From: Thelephora terrestris
Lineage: Eukaryota; Basidiomycota; Agaricomycetes; Thelephorales; Thelephoraceae
Reading direction: 5' to 3'
DNA: 64,000 nucleotides
NCBI GenBank assembly: GCA_015956445.1
Contig: WIUZ02000021.1
Coordinates: 434,001 to 498,000 of the forward strand
Part shown: in pieces, positions 51,316-63,114 of the stretch
How positions within the stretch are numbered: the first letter of the stretch is position 1
Layout: every line of letters starts with the position of its first letter
Translations under genes and position numbers: made by a program
Notes under the pieces: model-generated
Told to the model about the DNA's origin: nothing
Database searches by the model: none
The model's input: only the letters and a program-made list of their open reading frames with translations

Positions 51316-54300
51316 ATGCCTGATGGCAAACAGTCGGACTCAAGTCTCAATATCTTAAAGAAGCATTATCCTCACGTTGCGTCTCTCCAGGATTATATCC
51401 ATTGCATCCTTAGCAACGCAACCGAGGTCTCGCTCGCCGAACCCGGCGACCCGGAGGAGTATCGGGATCTACTTGAGAAGTCCAAGGTTGGCTACCACCA
51501 ACTAGCTTGCCAAAAATATCGTGCCAGAGCTTCTATATTTGAGGTGGACGAGGTGGGCGGATACTTCGCACGAATTCTATACTCCCCTTATTAGTGGCCA
51601 GGTCATCAAGAGGTCACAGTGGTGCCTCCTCCGCCCTCCAGGGTCCGTAAAGAATGTCATTACCGCTGGCTACAAAGTACGCACGGTGGGATATTTTCCG
51701 TCAACCTCCTTAACCTCTTTGTAGGCTGCTCGCGAGGGGGCTGTTGTCAATATCGAGAAATATGGGATAGTCAACACGGCAATAAACACAATCGTCAATT
51801 TCCTCCAGGGAGATAGCTGGGTTCGCTTGCTTTCAAGGTCAGCGTCTTCGTTTCTGATGAAAATATCTGGTTTATGATATCACAGAGTTGGCGAGGATGT
51901 TGTTCTTCAACTCTTCACGGGAACGTCGATCTTTATCCCTTTACCAAACGGGTGTCTTTGCCAAGTCACAGGAGAACACATATTCGACCTTGCTCAAATT
52001 CCTCTTACCCTTTCTCCGTCCGCCGCGGCTAAACGGAAGGCGAGCGGAGAGGAGGAAGAGGAAATGCGGCCCTCCAAACAGAGGAAATTTGACGACTCTG
52101 TAAAGTCCCAGAAGTATGTCTCCCAGCTACATTGCTCTCTCCCTTTATTTTACCTTGCCATAGACGAAGTCCCGTCAACATTACTTTGTCGCGCGTTCCA
52201 CTCTTTTACGCCCGTCCGAATCTGGTACCTCGCACTTCCGTGATTTCTGTTTGTTTGCCCAAAAAGCGTATGCCCATCCGCCTGCTGCATGCTATGAGAC
52301 TTATAGCCTACGATAAAGACATCCTGAATCAGATCAACCCTTCTGGCCCGAAGCCCAAGACAGACCCTGAGAAAGCTAAAGACCCTGGCCCACAGCCCCA
52401 GCTGGAAGGCGCGAGAAACTTCGTTCAATATGTTTTTCCGAGACAACATGGACTTCCTAACCCCTTCACCGTGTCTACTGAAAACGCAGTTCCGTTCTAT
52501 AACCGCGAAATAGAGGCTGCAATCTTAGTTCGTAGTCGTTCCGGTGAAAGCTTTGGTGCTGGCTGACTCCTTATTTCAGACCAAGGGGTTGATTGAGACG
52601 CCCAGGCGGGTCGAAAACGCTCTGGGATTCTTCGAGAAGTTGATCTGGAGACATGGAAAGTGTGGGTACAAACCACTCCTCAATACGGCGTGCCCTTCAA
52701 AAGTAAGTCGTGACGTCTGTCAAAGCAAGCCCAATTTTTGACACGTGGGATTCAGGTAAAAGGCAATGTTCAGAAATCAGATATCCTTGTGAGTTACGCT
52801 ACGGTCTCTCTTTCCCTTCGATTATTCACCTTTGGAACAAAGGAATACATGTCGGAGGGATCCTTGCAGTTGGTCACCCAACCAAACATCCCCTCCGACT
52901 CAACTACCTACTCTGATGGGCAAACTCTTGTCGGTTGCGAATCTACGCAAGAAAAGAAAGAAGCCGCGAATAAGCCGAGATTTGTCGACTTCGCTTGCAG
53001 CCATTCAGAGGTTGGCGTTAGATACCTATAGGCCTTCAGGATGCTAATCTGTAACAGGTCAATCGATACGCTATATTGGTCACGGAAGAAGTTATACCCA
53101 AGGTGCTTTGGGGAGGGAAGGAGAACTTTGAGGTCATCAAGCGTTGTAGGTTACGCTCCTGTCGACCGCTGGCACCTTTCTGATTCGGTGGAATGCAGAT
53201 ATTCGGGAGTTTATTGAGTTGCGAAGGTTCGAGACTCTATCACTGCACCATGTCCTACAGGGTATCAAGGTCCTGAATTGCAAATGGTTGGGACCCGCAT
53301 CCACCGGTGGCAAGTCCAAGAAGCATATGAATGTCACCGACTTCTTGAAAAGACGGGAGATCTTCGAGGAATTCGTGTTTTGGTACTTCAACTCCTTCCT
53401 CTTGCCGCTGCTTAGTGTGGGTTTGCTGCGCTCCACTGCTTCTACTACTGAGACAATGTCGTCAGTCCGCATTCTATGTGACTGAGTCTACTCGGAGACA
53501 GCACGTCTTGTATTTCCGGCATGACGATTGGAGGATGTTGTGCGCTCCCCTGATCGAACACCTTGCTGAGCAGACATTCAAGAGGATTTCCGACGTAAGG
53601 ATTCCTATTAGTTTCCTTAAGTGCTCATGTCACTTTCATCACCTCAATTAGCGCGATGCCAAAGAGATCCTCAGCCAACGGAAGTTGGGATATTCATTCG
53701 TGCGACTCCTGCCGAAAGAGGCCGGCGTTCGGCCGATCGTGAACCTCAAGCGGGCTCCAAAAGATGGAAAGGGACGTCAAGATTCAATCAACCGGATCTT
53801 ACGGGCAACTTTCGAGGTGTTGACCTATGAGAAGGCATGTTTTACGTGCTAGAGTTGGAAAGTACAGCTAATTGTTTTCATAGACAGCGAGGCCAGAGTT
53901 AACCGGAGATGCCGTCTTTGGGCCTGAAGGGGTACACAAGAAATTAAAGAATTACAAGCTTCGTCTTTGCAAAGGGAGCACACATACTCCGCTGTGAGCT
54001 ACAGTCGCCTCTCTTTTTTGCCGGAGTCTAACGTTAGCCATGTGGGAAGACCGAAAATGTTCTTCGTCAAGTTAGACGTGAAGGCTTGTTTTGATACCAT
54101 CGATCAAACGAAACTCTTGCAAATCATGCGTGACGCCCTCGATGTGGGTTTCGCTTCCACCAGACAATTACCTCATTGTTTGACGTTCTTGGGAGGATGA
54201 ATACGCCATCAGAAGGTTCGGTACCATCAGCACAGACGATGGGAAGTACAAAAAACGCTGGCTCAAGAAGGCATTCTCGTCAGGTGAAAATGATTAGGTC

Positions 54301-55841
54301 TGTTCCTGTGTGGAGTCTGATCTGCCTTTAGAGGACCTGGAAGATTTCTTCCCGTACGCCACAAAGTTGGCAAGCACATTGAAGAACGCTATCCTTGTTG
54401 ATCAGGTTCCGTATCAATATCAAGGGAAGGATGAGTTGATGCAGCTCTTGGACGAGCACATCACGGAGAACATCGTCAAGGTAGACACAAAGTGCAGGTT
54501 GATTTATCCAATTCCTGACTGTGCTTCCGCATTAGATCGGGGACCAATACTACCGGCAAGTTGTCGGGATCCCACAGGGATCGGTCTTGTCATCGTTGCT
54601 TTGTTCCTTCTCCTATGGGGATCTGGAGCGCCGTAAATTCAGATTCAGCGAAGATCCTGAGAGTGTAGGTTTCCCCCCCCCCCCCCCCCCCCCCCCTCTC
54701 GCGTACGATTTCGGCAAGTCTGAGTTGTTCCAGGTGCTTCTGAGGCTTGTGGACGATTACCTGCTCATCACGACAAACTACTCGAAGGCGAAGGCCTTCC
54801 TAGAGATGATGATGAAAGGTAAACTCTTTTCAGCATGCATTTCTCAGAGGCGGAACTCATGCATTTGACAGGGAACCCCGAATATGGCTGTTTCATTTCA
54901 CCAGGGAAAACGAGGACTAACTTTGAGTTCGGGGCCGATCCGTCGATGGTTACGGAGCCTGGTCAGAAAGGTTGGGAAGAGTTAACTGGGCTGTGTCACT
55001 CGTAGACTCACTGTGGTGATAGGTTTCCCCTGGTGCGGATATGTGATAGACATGAGTGACCTGTCGATCAAGGCGGACTACTCGAGGTATCCCTCAACTT
55101 GTAAGTCCCTCGCGAGATGAGGTTCGTCGGCTCTTTTGATGGAGCGCGTCTTAGATATCAAGGATTCCATGACGGTTCACCGAGGGAAGTCCCCCGGTAC
55201 AGTCTTCACCACCAAGATGCTACAGTACGTCCCCTCGCCTCGAAACAAAATCGCTCGTAAGAATTCACAACTTCTCAGGTTGGCGAAATACCAACTCAGT
55301 GCGATCTATTGTGACCTCGAATTGAACACGCTGCGTTGCGTGTACTTCAACTTGTACACGGGCCTACTTCTCTGCGGGATGAAGATGCACGAGCATTTGC
55401 GAACTTCGGGTATCATCGTCCCCAAGAGCACCAAGCTAATTCTGGGTGTGTTTGGGTGAAAACTGTAGTCGGCTGACAACTGACTTGATAATCGGGAAGA
55501 TACGATAAACCAAGTCATCGCGTATACGTCTTCGACCGCAAGGGCCAAAGCGTTATCAAGCCGCACTGAAGGCGGCGCGTCCAAGGACGAGATCAACAAG
55601 AAGCGTGTTGAATGGTAGTTCTCTCGATCTCTGTCTGTCTGTTCCATTGCTGATGTGAAGGTCGTCCAGGCTCGGGGTACATGCTTTCCATACCGTCTTA
55701 TCGCGGAAGCGAGGGTTATACCGCGAGGTCGTGTCTGAGCTATCCAACCGGATTTTCTGTCCCGAACAAACGCCACTGAAAAGGGAGTTCGGAGCCCTCG
55801 TGCGAGATGGCTTGGCGGAATTCAAGAACATCGCTTTCTAA
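51316..55841 (+). CDS. TERT: Telomerase reverse transcriptase catalytic subunit
   Basis: Host telomerase protein. About 19 exons; from the TEN region on they splice in frame to the stop at 55841. The N-terminal part includes KNVITAGYK, GDSWVRLLSRVGEDVVLQ and PLPNGCLCQVTG, typical of the TERT N-terminal domain. The RNA-binding domain contains the T-motif region WYFNSFLLPLL then FYVTES and LYFRHDDW (about 53390-53535). RT motifs follow: LPKEAGVRPIVNL (motifs 1-2), FFVKLDVKACFDTID (A), GIPQGSVLSSLLCSF (B'), LLRLVDDYLLIT (C, catalytic Asp pair), SPGKTRTNF (D) and WCGYVID (E, about 55040). The thumb ends EFKNIAF. All three catalytic Asp are present. One intron (53835-53883) uses a GC donor. The intron between B' and C (54664 on) holds a run of 25 C. 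The exon between about 51490 and 51600 is the least certain. Confidence 0.93.
54673..54697 (+). repeat. Poly-C tract in a TERT intron
   Basis: Twenty-five consecutive C, starting about 10 nt after the intron donor and ending about 38 nt before the acceptor. Length is likely to vary between strains and between sequencing reads. Confidence 0.9.
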
Positions 55842-55912
55842 ATAGAGGGGCCGAGGGTCTGCAGTTCTACAATGGGAAGTTAAATACGGTGCAGATGGTG
55901 AAATGCCTCGGA

Positions 55913-57661
55913 TTATGAACAGATATTAGGATATAGTCTCTCTGTGGGGTTACTGGGGATCCAGCCCCCAGCTATCCCTTTACTATAGCTCCACTCGTCG
56001 GCGCTCTCAGTCTGTGACGGTCGTTATGCCCATTGGCTCATAGGGAGTCAGCAATAACTGCGTACCTTCCAAGCCCAAAAGACCCAGCCCTGTACGCTCT
56101 CCCCAACCTCAACCTGTACCTCGAAGTATTCCCTCATTTGAGACTTGTAAGTTTGGGAGAAATTAGAGTAGTTTCCCGTATAACCTTCGCAGCTGCCGAA
56201 GACCTGTTGGCCTGAGGCGCCACCCCATTGCCCTTCCCAGCGAGCGCCAACGCCGCGCCCATTGAGCCACATGGCACAGTCGTTTAAGGCATTTGACCAC
56301 TCTCCGACGACTGTCCAGGTGTTAGAACTTTCGAAGTTCGCATACGATTGGCTCAGGTTGCATGCGTAGGAGATGTGTTGATCGAAGGAACGAGCAAGCT
56401 CTTCATCGCTGAAGATTTGGTACATGTGCTTTTTGGAGTGACCGTTAGTGGTGGGTGCAAAGAAACTGAGGCCAAACAGCATACAATATCAAATGACGTT
56501 GAGTTATATTGAGGTGGATTAAAGGAGTCTGCCCAGGACTGGGTTGTAGATTGAGTCATTGACTCGCTTATCTCGGTGAGGGTACTCACATCTAAGCCAA
56601 GGAATCCATCGCTGAACATGACACCCGTACTATTGCCAACTGCCATCCGGATTGAATTATAGGAGTCGATATAGTACTGTCTCAGAACGCTTGTGAAGCT
56701 ATCTCCAAGGAAGCCGGCAGGTTCGTTCATAACTTCCAGAATGTCAATCTTATCCCCTGCATTTTTCACCAGAAACATGACGCAATCTATCGTCTTTTGA
56801 ACGTCGCTTTGGTTATAGGCCCACATGGGTGAAGAAGTCCTCTGACCGGAATTGTCGTAGCCGTTTTGCGAACCTGGGGCACCGTGAATGTCGACGATTA
56901 CGTTGAAAGAGTAGGATTTGGCCCAGCTCAGGGCTTGTAGGAAGTACGGCCACGCTCCAGATATGTAGGGTGATACGCTTGTGGAAAGTTGGGTGTCGTT
57001 GGACGTGAGGGGTATCGACCAATACCCCAAGGGAATCCTGCATGGCGTAAGAGGCATGCCGCGTTGGGAAGGGGTCGTTGTAGCGGCGTGAGGGACTAGC
57101 GTACCGGACGTGGTTCAAGCCGACCGCTTCCATCTGTCTGAAGTCATCCTCGACAATCCAGGTCTGCCAATGATTTTGTAACACGCCCAGGGCGGTCTGG
57201 TAGTTCTGCATTTGTCCAAACGTATATTCGTCGACGATATTATCGTTTCCCGTGTTTTCAAAGATACTCGGCGTTATCCACGGCTGGATTTCATCGGGTA
57301 AACGATTCCGCTGTGGATACCTGGTGTGAATGATGAACACACCTCTAAAACGAACCAGCCACCTCTAGGGAAGATAGTAAGCGCACGGAAACTCCAGAAA
57401 ATACAAGATCGCATACAAGTTGACGCCGCGGATCTTATCTCGACCATAGACAAAGGGTGTGCTGCTTGGTTGAGGATGAGTGAACGATGTGGACGAGCCG
57501 TTGGTGATCGGGGAGACACTGGGCGACGGAACGCTAGGATCAAAGGGTTGTTGGGCAGATTGCCTCCTTGATTGGTTAAGGTGACAATGTTGACTTGTTA
57601 TTGGGAGAGCTAAGAGGCTAAGCTGGAGAACGAGCGAGACAGCCGTGGGCAGTAGAAACAT
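55913..57661 (-). CDS. EXG1: Exo-beta-1,3-glucanase, GH5 family
   Basis: Secreted glucan 1,3-beta-glucosidase of glycoside hydrolase family 5, acting on cell-wall beta-1,3-glucan. Signal peptide: MFLLPTAVSLVLQLSLLALP, cleaved near ITSQ. A Ser/Pro/Thr-rich spacer leads to KIRGVNLGGWFVLE, split by an intron. Then come PSIFENT, AVGLNHVRIPLGYW, DIHGAPGSQNG, the acid/base Glu in EVMNEPAG (about 56730), HMYQIF, the nucleophile Glu in TVVGEWS (about 56300), and GWVFWAWKTESADEWSYS. The protein ends TERLYPNICS at 55913. About seven short introns; no frame break. Its stop lies 71 nt from the TERT stop, tail to tail. Confidence 0.93.
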
Positions 57662-59116
57662 TTTGCGTCGGGGTGAGGCCCGAGGGAGGAAGGCGCAACA
57701 AGCATATTAATAGAGAATACACATTGGGTACGCGTTGTACGCCGTCTGTGGAACGAGTCGGTCCGGGCATGAGGCACAATTGCCTTGAGAAGCGTTTTAC
57801 GACACCGATGACCTTGGAGTGGGAACGGAAGGGGTTTCCAAGGTGCGCGTGAGGTCCGATTCAACCTCTTTACCTTCACCGCCATCCCTGCAGGGTCAGG
57901 TCACCACAACTTAGGATCGTGCAACACCTGACTTTGGCTACACTAAACCCTCCGCGACCATGCACACGATTCGACGATAGAACTACCGAGAGCCCTCTGA
58001 CACGTGCCTGTCTGAACTCTCCAAGACCTTTGCAGTGTTCATCATCCAGAACATTTTGCTGGATTAGACAGGTCTGACGAGTTTTCACAACCGCCAGCGC
58101 CACGGAGAACTACGTCGCCATAGCCAATCTCCATCTCACTCATTATCATGCTCACACTCGTAATCGTTATCGTTATGCGGGTCGTTACACACAGCAGGAA
58201 CTGCCGAAAGGCCCTAGGGGTTGCAGCAGGAGCTAGTGGATTGCACGACCCCATCGTCATCATCTTCATTAAGTCTTTCGTCCTTTACAACGTGAGCAGT
58301 TATCAGGCCGTAGCTCAATTCCTTATCGTTTTACGGGGTTTCAACCTGGCGGATCCATCAGCCCCGCCATTGTCACCGCTTTCCGTGGGGTTGGCTGGAT
58401 GGGGAGACCACCGAGAACCTTGGTATCGAATAGGCCCAAAAAAACACGCAAAGCCCGACCCCGCGCTGTGTAGTCCAGGCCCTTTCTTCCATTTGTGCAC
58501 CGATTGTTTTTCTGGCCAATCTCACCGCGGAAAACCGGCGAGCGTGTTAGGCAACAACTTCAACTCGTCTTTAGTCGTACGGCGGAGCGAGCACTATCGC
58601 AAATCTGCCTCTCCTCATTGGCATATCAATTTGACAGCCTTCTCTAACTGGATTGTTCCAACGTACACATTTCATGGAGATATATATGGTCATGAAGAGA
58701 AACAATCTGGGCGGGCGAAACAATACATATTGATAATCAACAACGGAGCAGTCAAGTGCAGAAAAATGTATAGTCACGGAGCATCAACCAGTATCGAAGA
58801 TAATTTCCCAGGGAAGAGGCGAAGAAGGCCGTGTTCGGGCGGGGATGTGGTATATGCTTGGGCTAGTGGTGGGAGCCTCGTATCAGTCAATACATTGCAC
58901 CAGCAGACATCAACCCATTATTTGAACGGAAAAAAGGGGCACCAAATAACGGTAAACAGAATGAGGAACGCGTAAAACCGGGAGGAGCGGCGGGTTGTTG
59001 AACCCCAGAGGTACAAAAGTACAAGAGGAATCCCAAGGATCCCTGACGTGGATGCCGCACCACACGATGAAAAGGGAAGATTAAAAGGTGTAGGGAAGCG
59101 GCACGGATCTGGGAAC
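57662..59116. other. Intergenic region, no gene recognised
   Basis: The longest open frame (58148-58975, +, 275 codons) starts with a hydrophobic stretch but shows no recognised domain and has features of a chance frame. The right end (58980-59116) contains a second, worn copy of the terminal intron unit of the STAND gene. The left 250 nt are the promoter side of the glucanase. Confidence 0.4.
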
Positions 59117-59307
59117 TCACTGATGAACCAGGACGAAAACGGCCAATCGAGGGAGCCGGCGAGAGCACGGAAGGCGGCGGTCTTCAAGTCCCAGAGCTGC
59201 AAAAGCACCTGAGCGATTAAGAAGGACTCTGATGTGGATGGTGCACGCCATAGCAAGAAGGGGGGGTTAACAATGTTAGGAAATAGCGCCACCGCTAGAA
59301 AACTCAC
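58980..59307 (-). repeat. Tandem duplication of the terminal intron-exon unit of the STAND gene
   Basis: Read on the minus strand, GTGAGTTTTC at 59307 and GTGAGTTCCC at 59120 each begin a related unit about 187 nt apart. Both contain a GCACCATCCACATCAGAGTCC-like block and a TTTTG.A/TACCTCTGGG block. In the distal unit the acceptor CAG of the proximal one is not conserved. The stop codon of the gene lies within the GTGAGT of the second unit. Confidence 0.65.
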
Positions 59308-62130
59308 GGTAGATTGACCAGAAGATCTTTTCCTTTCTGATGGCAGGGATCGAAGCTCTACAATTTCTGGCATCCTCCGCTGCCCCGAGCTTCTCATATA
59401 TCTCGAGCGCACGCAAGGCATCGGACGCCGCGTCGCCAAACCGGTACTGTACATACCAAATCCCGGCCCGTATCTCCATCGCGCGACCCAGGCAGTATGC
59501 GTCCTCAACCGCGTGCATCTTGGCTTGCTCGATGTGAGCGTGGGCGTCGTTGAACTTTTTTTGGTTGAGGAACAGCTTGGCCAGACAGTAATGAATCCAA
59601 AATAATTCGTTGTGCCAATTGAAAGGGGATGCGATTCCGAGAGAGACCTCGTAGTGGTGGACGGCCTTTTCTCTCTCGCCCTTGGAAGAATAGATATCGC
59701 CGAGAACACGGTGGGACCGACAAACGAGAAAATCTTCGCCTTTCCCCACGAGGACGATGTTGATTGCGCGAGACGCAGCTTCCTCTGCCGCGTCAAGCAA
59801 CCCACTATCCACCAACAACCAAGCGAGGGAAATCAAGCACTCTGCTTGTCGCGCCGTGTCACCACACCGTTCGTAGATTTCCAAAGCTTCCTTCGCTTCT
59901 TGTATCCCTTCCACCCGGAGGCCGAGCATCCGATTTGCATAAGACGAGTAAGTCAACGCTCGAGCGACCCGTAAGTCATCCCCTTGCTCTCTCTTGAGCT
60001 TTAAGAGGCGAACGAGGATCCGTTTTTGTTCTGCATAATTTCCGGCAGAATAGAAAAGCTGTGAGAGGTTGAACGAGCATTCAGGCTTGGAGTGGTGGTC
60101 ATCGGGAAGGCCTTCGATCTTTTTCCTCATGACAGTTGGCCGCGGTTTGTACCAAAATAGGTGTTCCATGAAGTGGGCACAAGCATCCCAGGCGTCCCCC
60201 GGATTTGTAACGGACGTGAAGACATTGAGCAAGTGCTCAACGTTGACATCTTCTGACCTGATCCAGCGCGCCTCTTCGAAGCCCGGTTTTCCAGGGTAAA
60301 GGTTGACCGATAACCGACTGAAGTAGGAATCCTTGATTGCGCAGAGTAACGGAGATGATGCGGGATCTCGAGGACAAAGATAGTCCCGAATCGGTGCCAA
60401 CATGGTGGTGAAGCCGTTATTCTGGGACGTCAAAGAAAGAACACGGAATTTGTCGAAGATCGTTTTTATGTCGGATATGGCAGGAAACAACCAGTCGAGG
60501 TTGTTCTCATCGATCCCCTGAGGGAAGAAGGCGACGATACCGAGGATCTCGCGGGCGTGGGGGCCGAGTTTGCCAAACGTGGGGGAAGTGAGCGAGAGTT
60601 CTATGGTTGCCGCCAGGCTTTCGTTGTAATCCGTTCGAAGTAGTTGCGCATGGTGTGTGTCCCACTCCTTGGCCAATCGGTCATGATCCCATGCGTTGTG
60701 ACATGCGGTAGTGGCAAGCAGCGTTATTGAAAGGGGGTGAAAGTCCAAGCGCCGGAGAAGGTCGTTAACGATATCGGACCGACCGCCGTTGTTATAAATA
60801 CCATAGAAGATATCGCATGCGGATTCCATCGACAACGTAGGGATAATCAGACGCCTGCAGTGTGGGGGGACGGTGAAGATGCGGGAGGTGATGCCAAGAC
60901 AAATGTTGGTGAAGCGGCTCAATTCCTCCACCACGGCGTATATCTCCTGTGCGTCAGCTCCCAGTGGGTCGAGGATTGATTCAGCGTTGTCGAGGAACAA
61001 GATCATCTCCCTCGAGGACAGGAAGGGTCGCAGCTGAGTTAGATCCTCAGGGTTCTCGATGCCCGCACCGACGACCTGAGATAGTCGGGCGAGGAAATGG
61101 GCACACGAAGCCGGGAACCTATCGCAGCGGATGAATCGACGATCATCGCCAAACCGGGCCTTGATGCGATTATCGTGAAGTACGGTGAGAGCGGTAGATG
61201 TTTTCCCAATCCCCCCTGCACCTATGAGAGCGATAGGTTCGAGGTTCTCAGCGAGTCCGACAATCTTCTCTATCAGCTCGTCACGTCCGAAGCAGGCCTT
61301 GGGCGGGGGAGGTAACTCTGCCGGAGGAACACTATACACGTGTGAGACTATGGACTTCCGACCTTCACAACCACTGACCTTGCTTGAATCTCGAGGGCGG
61401 TCAGTTTTTGTCGTTGGTGGATAAAAGACGAAGCTTACCGGTTGGTGTTGATCATCGGTACCTTCCTGATCTGACAACGTGTTCCTGCGGATGTCCAAAA
61501 GTATCAAATGGTTATTGATTAACAACTCCGCCTGAAAAGGAGACTATCAGCGATCGTCAAATCAAGGCAAACCGAACGTGCGTTGAAGAGGTGCAAAATC
61601 CTGCTGAGGTCTCGCCTCCAGGCTGCAATAGCGGCCTTATCGACCTTCGCGTGGACGAGTCGAGAGAATGCATTCCGTTTGCCTCGATTTGTGACGTCCT
61701 TCTGAATCTCAGTCACAGTTCTGCGATTGAGATATTGGTTAGTAAATAGCTCAGCACTGCCATTGCTGGTCCAACACACGTGGTAAGTTGCTCAATTGCC
61801 CCGAGCACAGACTGGCTGAGGTCAGCCAATTGTCTCCCATTTAACCCCCGGTCGAGGACTTGAGATACATCAGCGCAGGATAGCCCCAGCTCGACGTAAT
61901 CTCGCTCGCTGGCCATGGAATCCTAGGTGGTCGTGTGCAAGAAGTTCGTCGTCGGAGAATAGCAGTGAACGTACCCTAATAGTGCACAAGAGGGCACTGA
62001 CAAAACCAAAAACGGCTTGAGCTGGTGGAATACCACAGTCATCCTTCGCAAGGCCTAAAGCCTGGATAGACACATCTAACGTTGAGCGATCGCCGTCGCG
62101 CTCTTTCCGTCGCTGAGACTTCGAGGCCAT
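59117..62130 (-). CDS. STAND ATPase with NB-ARC-like domain and TPR repeats
   Basis: Start MASKSQRRKERDG at 62130. Two short helical exons lead to TEIQKDVTNRGKRNAFSRLVHAK and an AAWRRDLSRILHLFN..ELLINNHL segment, an all-helical N-terminal module seen ahead of many basidiomycete NLR-like proteins. The NTPase follows: CFGRDELIEKIV, Walker A GAGGIGKTS (about 61195), Walker B MILFLDNAES, sensor LGITSR, then FHPLSITLLA. The C-terminal half has TPR-like repeats (YSSYANRMLGLRVEGIQEAKEAL, AEEAASRAIN, HRVLGDIYSSKGEREKAVHHYE, ALRALEIYEKLGAAEDA). One intron (61581-61532) uses a GC donor. The last intron (59307-59209) leads to a short exon ending at TGA, 59117. Such proteins are thought to act in nonself recognition or signalling; no effector domain is recognised here. 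Whether the stretch just after LSDQEG is intron or exon is unclear. Confidence 0.85.
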
Positions 62131-63114
62131 CGTTGAAGCTCGCGGTGGGTGCGAGAAGCTGCGTAACACGGAAGCTGGAAGGAAGAAGCCGACAAAAGAG
62201 GCGAGCGGTCATTTCCCAAGCACTCCTCGATCGGCTCGATCCGGCAATGGGCGTTGCCGAATTGGGATCCGGCTTTCGGCAAGCAACAGGGCCTGGGACC
62301 GCCGGGAACCGCCGGGGACCAGCTGAGACCGCTCGTCTTTGAGTCTAGAGTATAGCTCGGTTACTGCCTTGGGCGCTGATTGGCATAGGACTCAGGCCAA
62401 GTGTTCGGTGTAAGACTATGTCCCGTAAGACAAGTACAAGAAAGGATAAATTGTCGCCCCACCAGTAAGAGCTTGACTTCAATCCCACCGGGCTTGCTAG
62501 CGCGATCAGCAGCGAGTTTGAGGGACTCAAAATGGTACGAAAGGCTAGTTGGCGTTGCGAATGTCCTGCTGTACATAACCTAGAATTCCGGGATCAGAAG
62601 AGGACGCGGAAGGTCTACTATAGCTGGTAGTGGGTCCCTGGCAAGTGCGGCTTCAGCACACCCATATAGACGCTGCCCCGCTAGCACCGTATGGTAGTTG
62701 AACAACAAACAACAGCTCCGTGGCTATGTCGCAAGAAGGTGAAGCTAGGGTCAAGGGCGCACGCGTTCGGAACGCGGATCCGGAGAATGATCAGAATGAG
62801 AGCTTCATGGCTCGTGACTCGTGAGAATACTTGGTCCCAGTCCACTGCGCCTGCGTCCCATCTATGTACACCCGATCCAGCGTTCTCTAGTACTTGAGGT
62901 TCCTCCCAACGGCCCGTAGGAGGCGGTGCGCGGACCAAGCGCTGCCGGGTGTCTTGGAGGGTGATCTGACGTGTTGTACCCGTCTTCCTGTGAACATGCA
63001 CCGCAACCGTCCCTTTCACTGTCAGGATTCCGCTTACCAGAACTCCACCCTGCTCCACCTGGACTTCGGGACATAAAGGATGACAACTGTCGTCTTGTCT
63101 ACCACAGAAATGTC
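62131..63114. other. Intergenic region, no gene recognised
   Basis: This space separates the divergent STAND and F-box-like genes. A short GGGACCGCCGGG..ACCGCCGGGGACC..TGAGACCG repeat occurs near 62290-62330. Open frames are short on both strands and no domain was recognised. Confidence 0.4.

Noticed and set aside
51316-55841. Reading the reverse transcriptase motifs as a retroelement
   Set aside because: The T motif, the TEN-like N-terminus, the GIPQGSVLSSLLCSF form of motif B' and the many short introns identify host telomerase, not a mobile element.
58148-58975. 275-codon open frame on + as a gene
   Set aside because: No recognised domain, no intron signals that extend it, and it lies between two genes on the other strand. 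Probably a chance frame.
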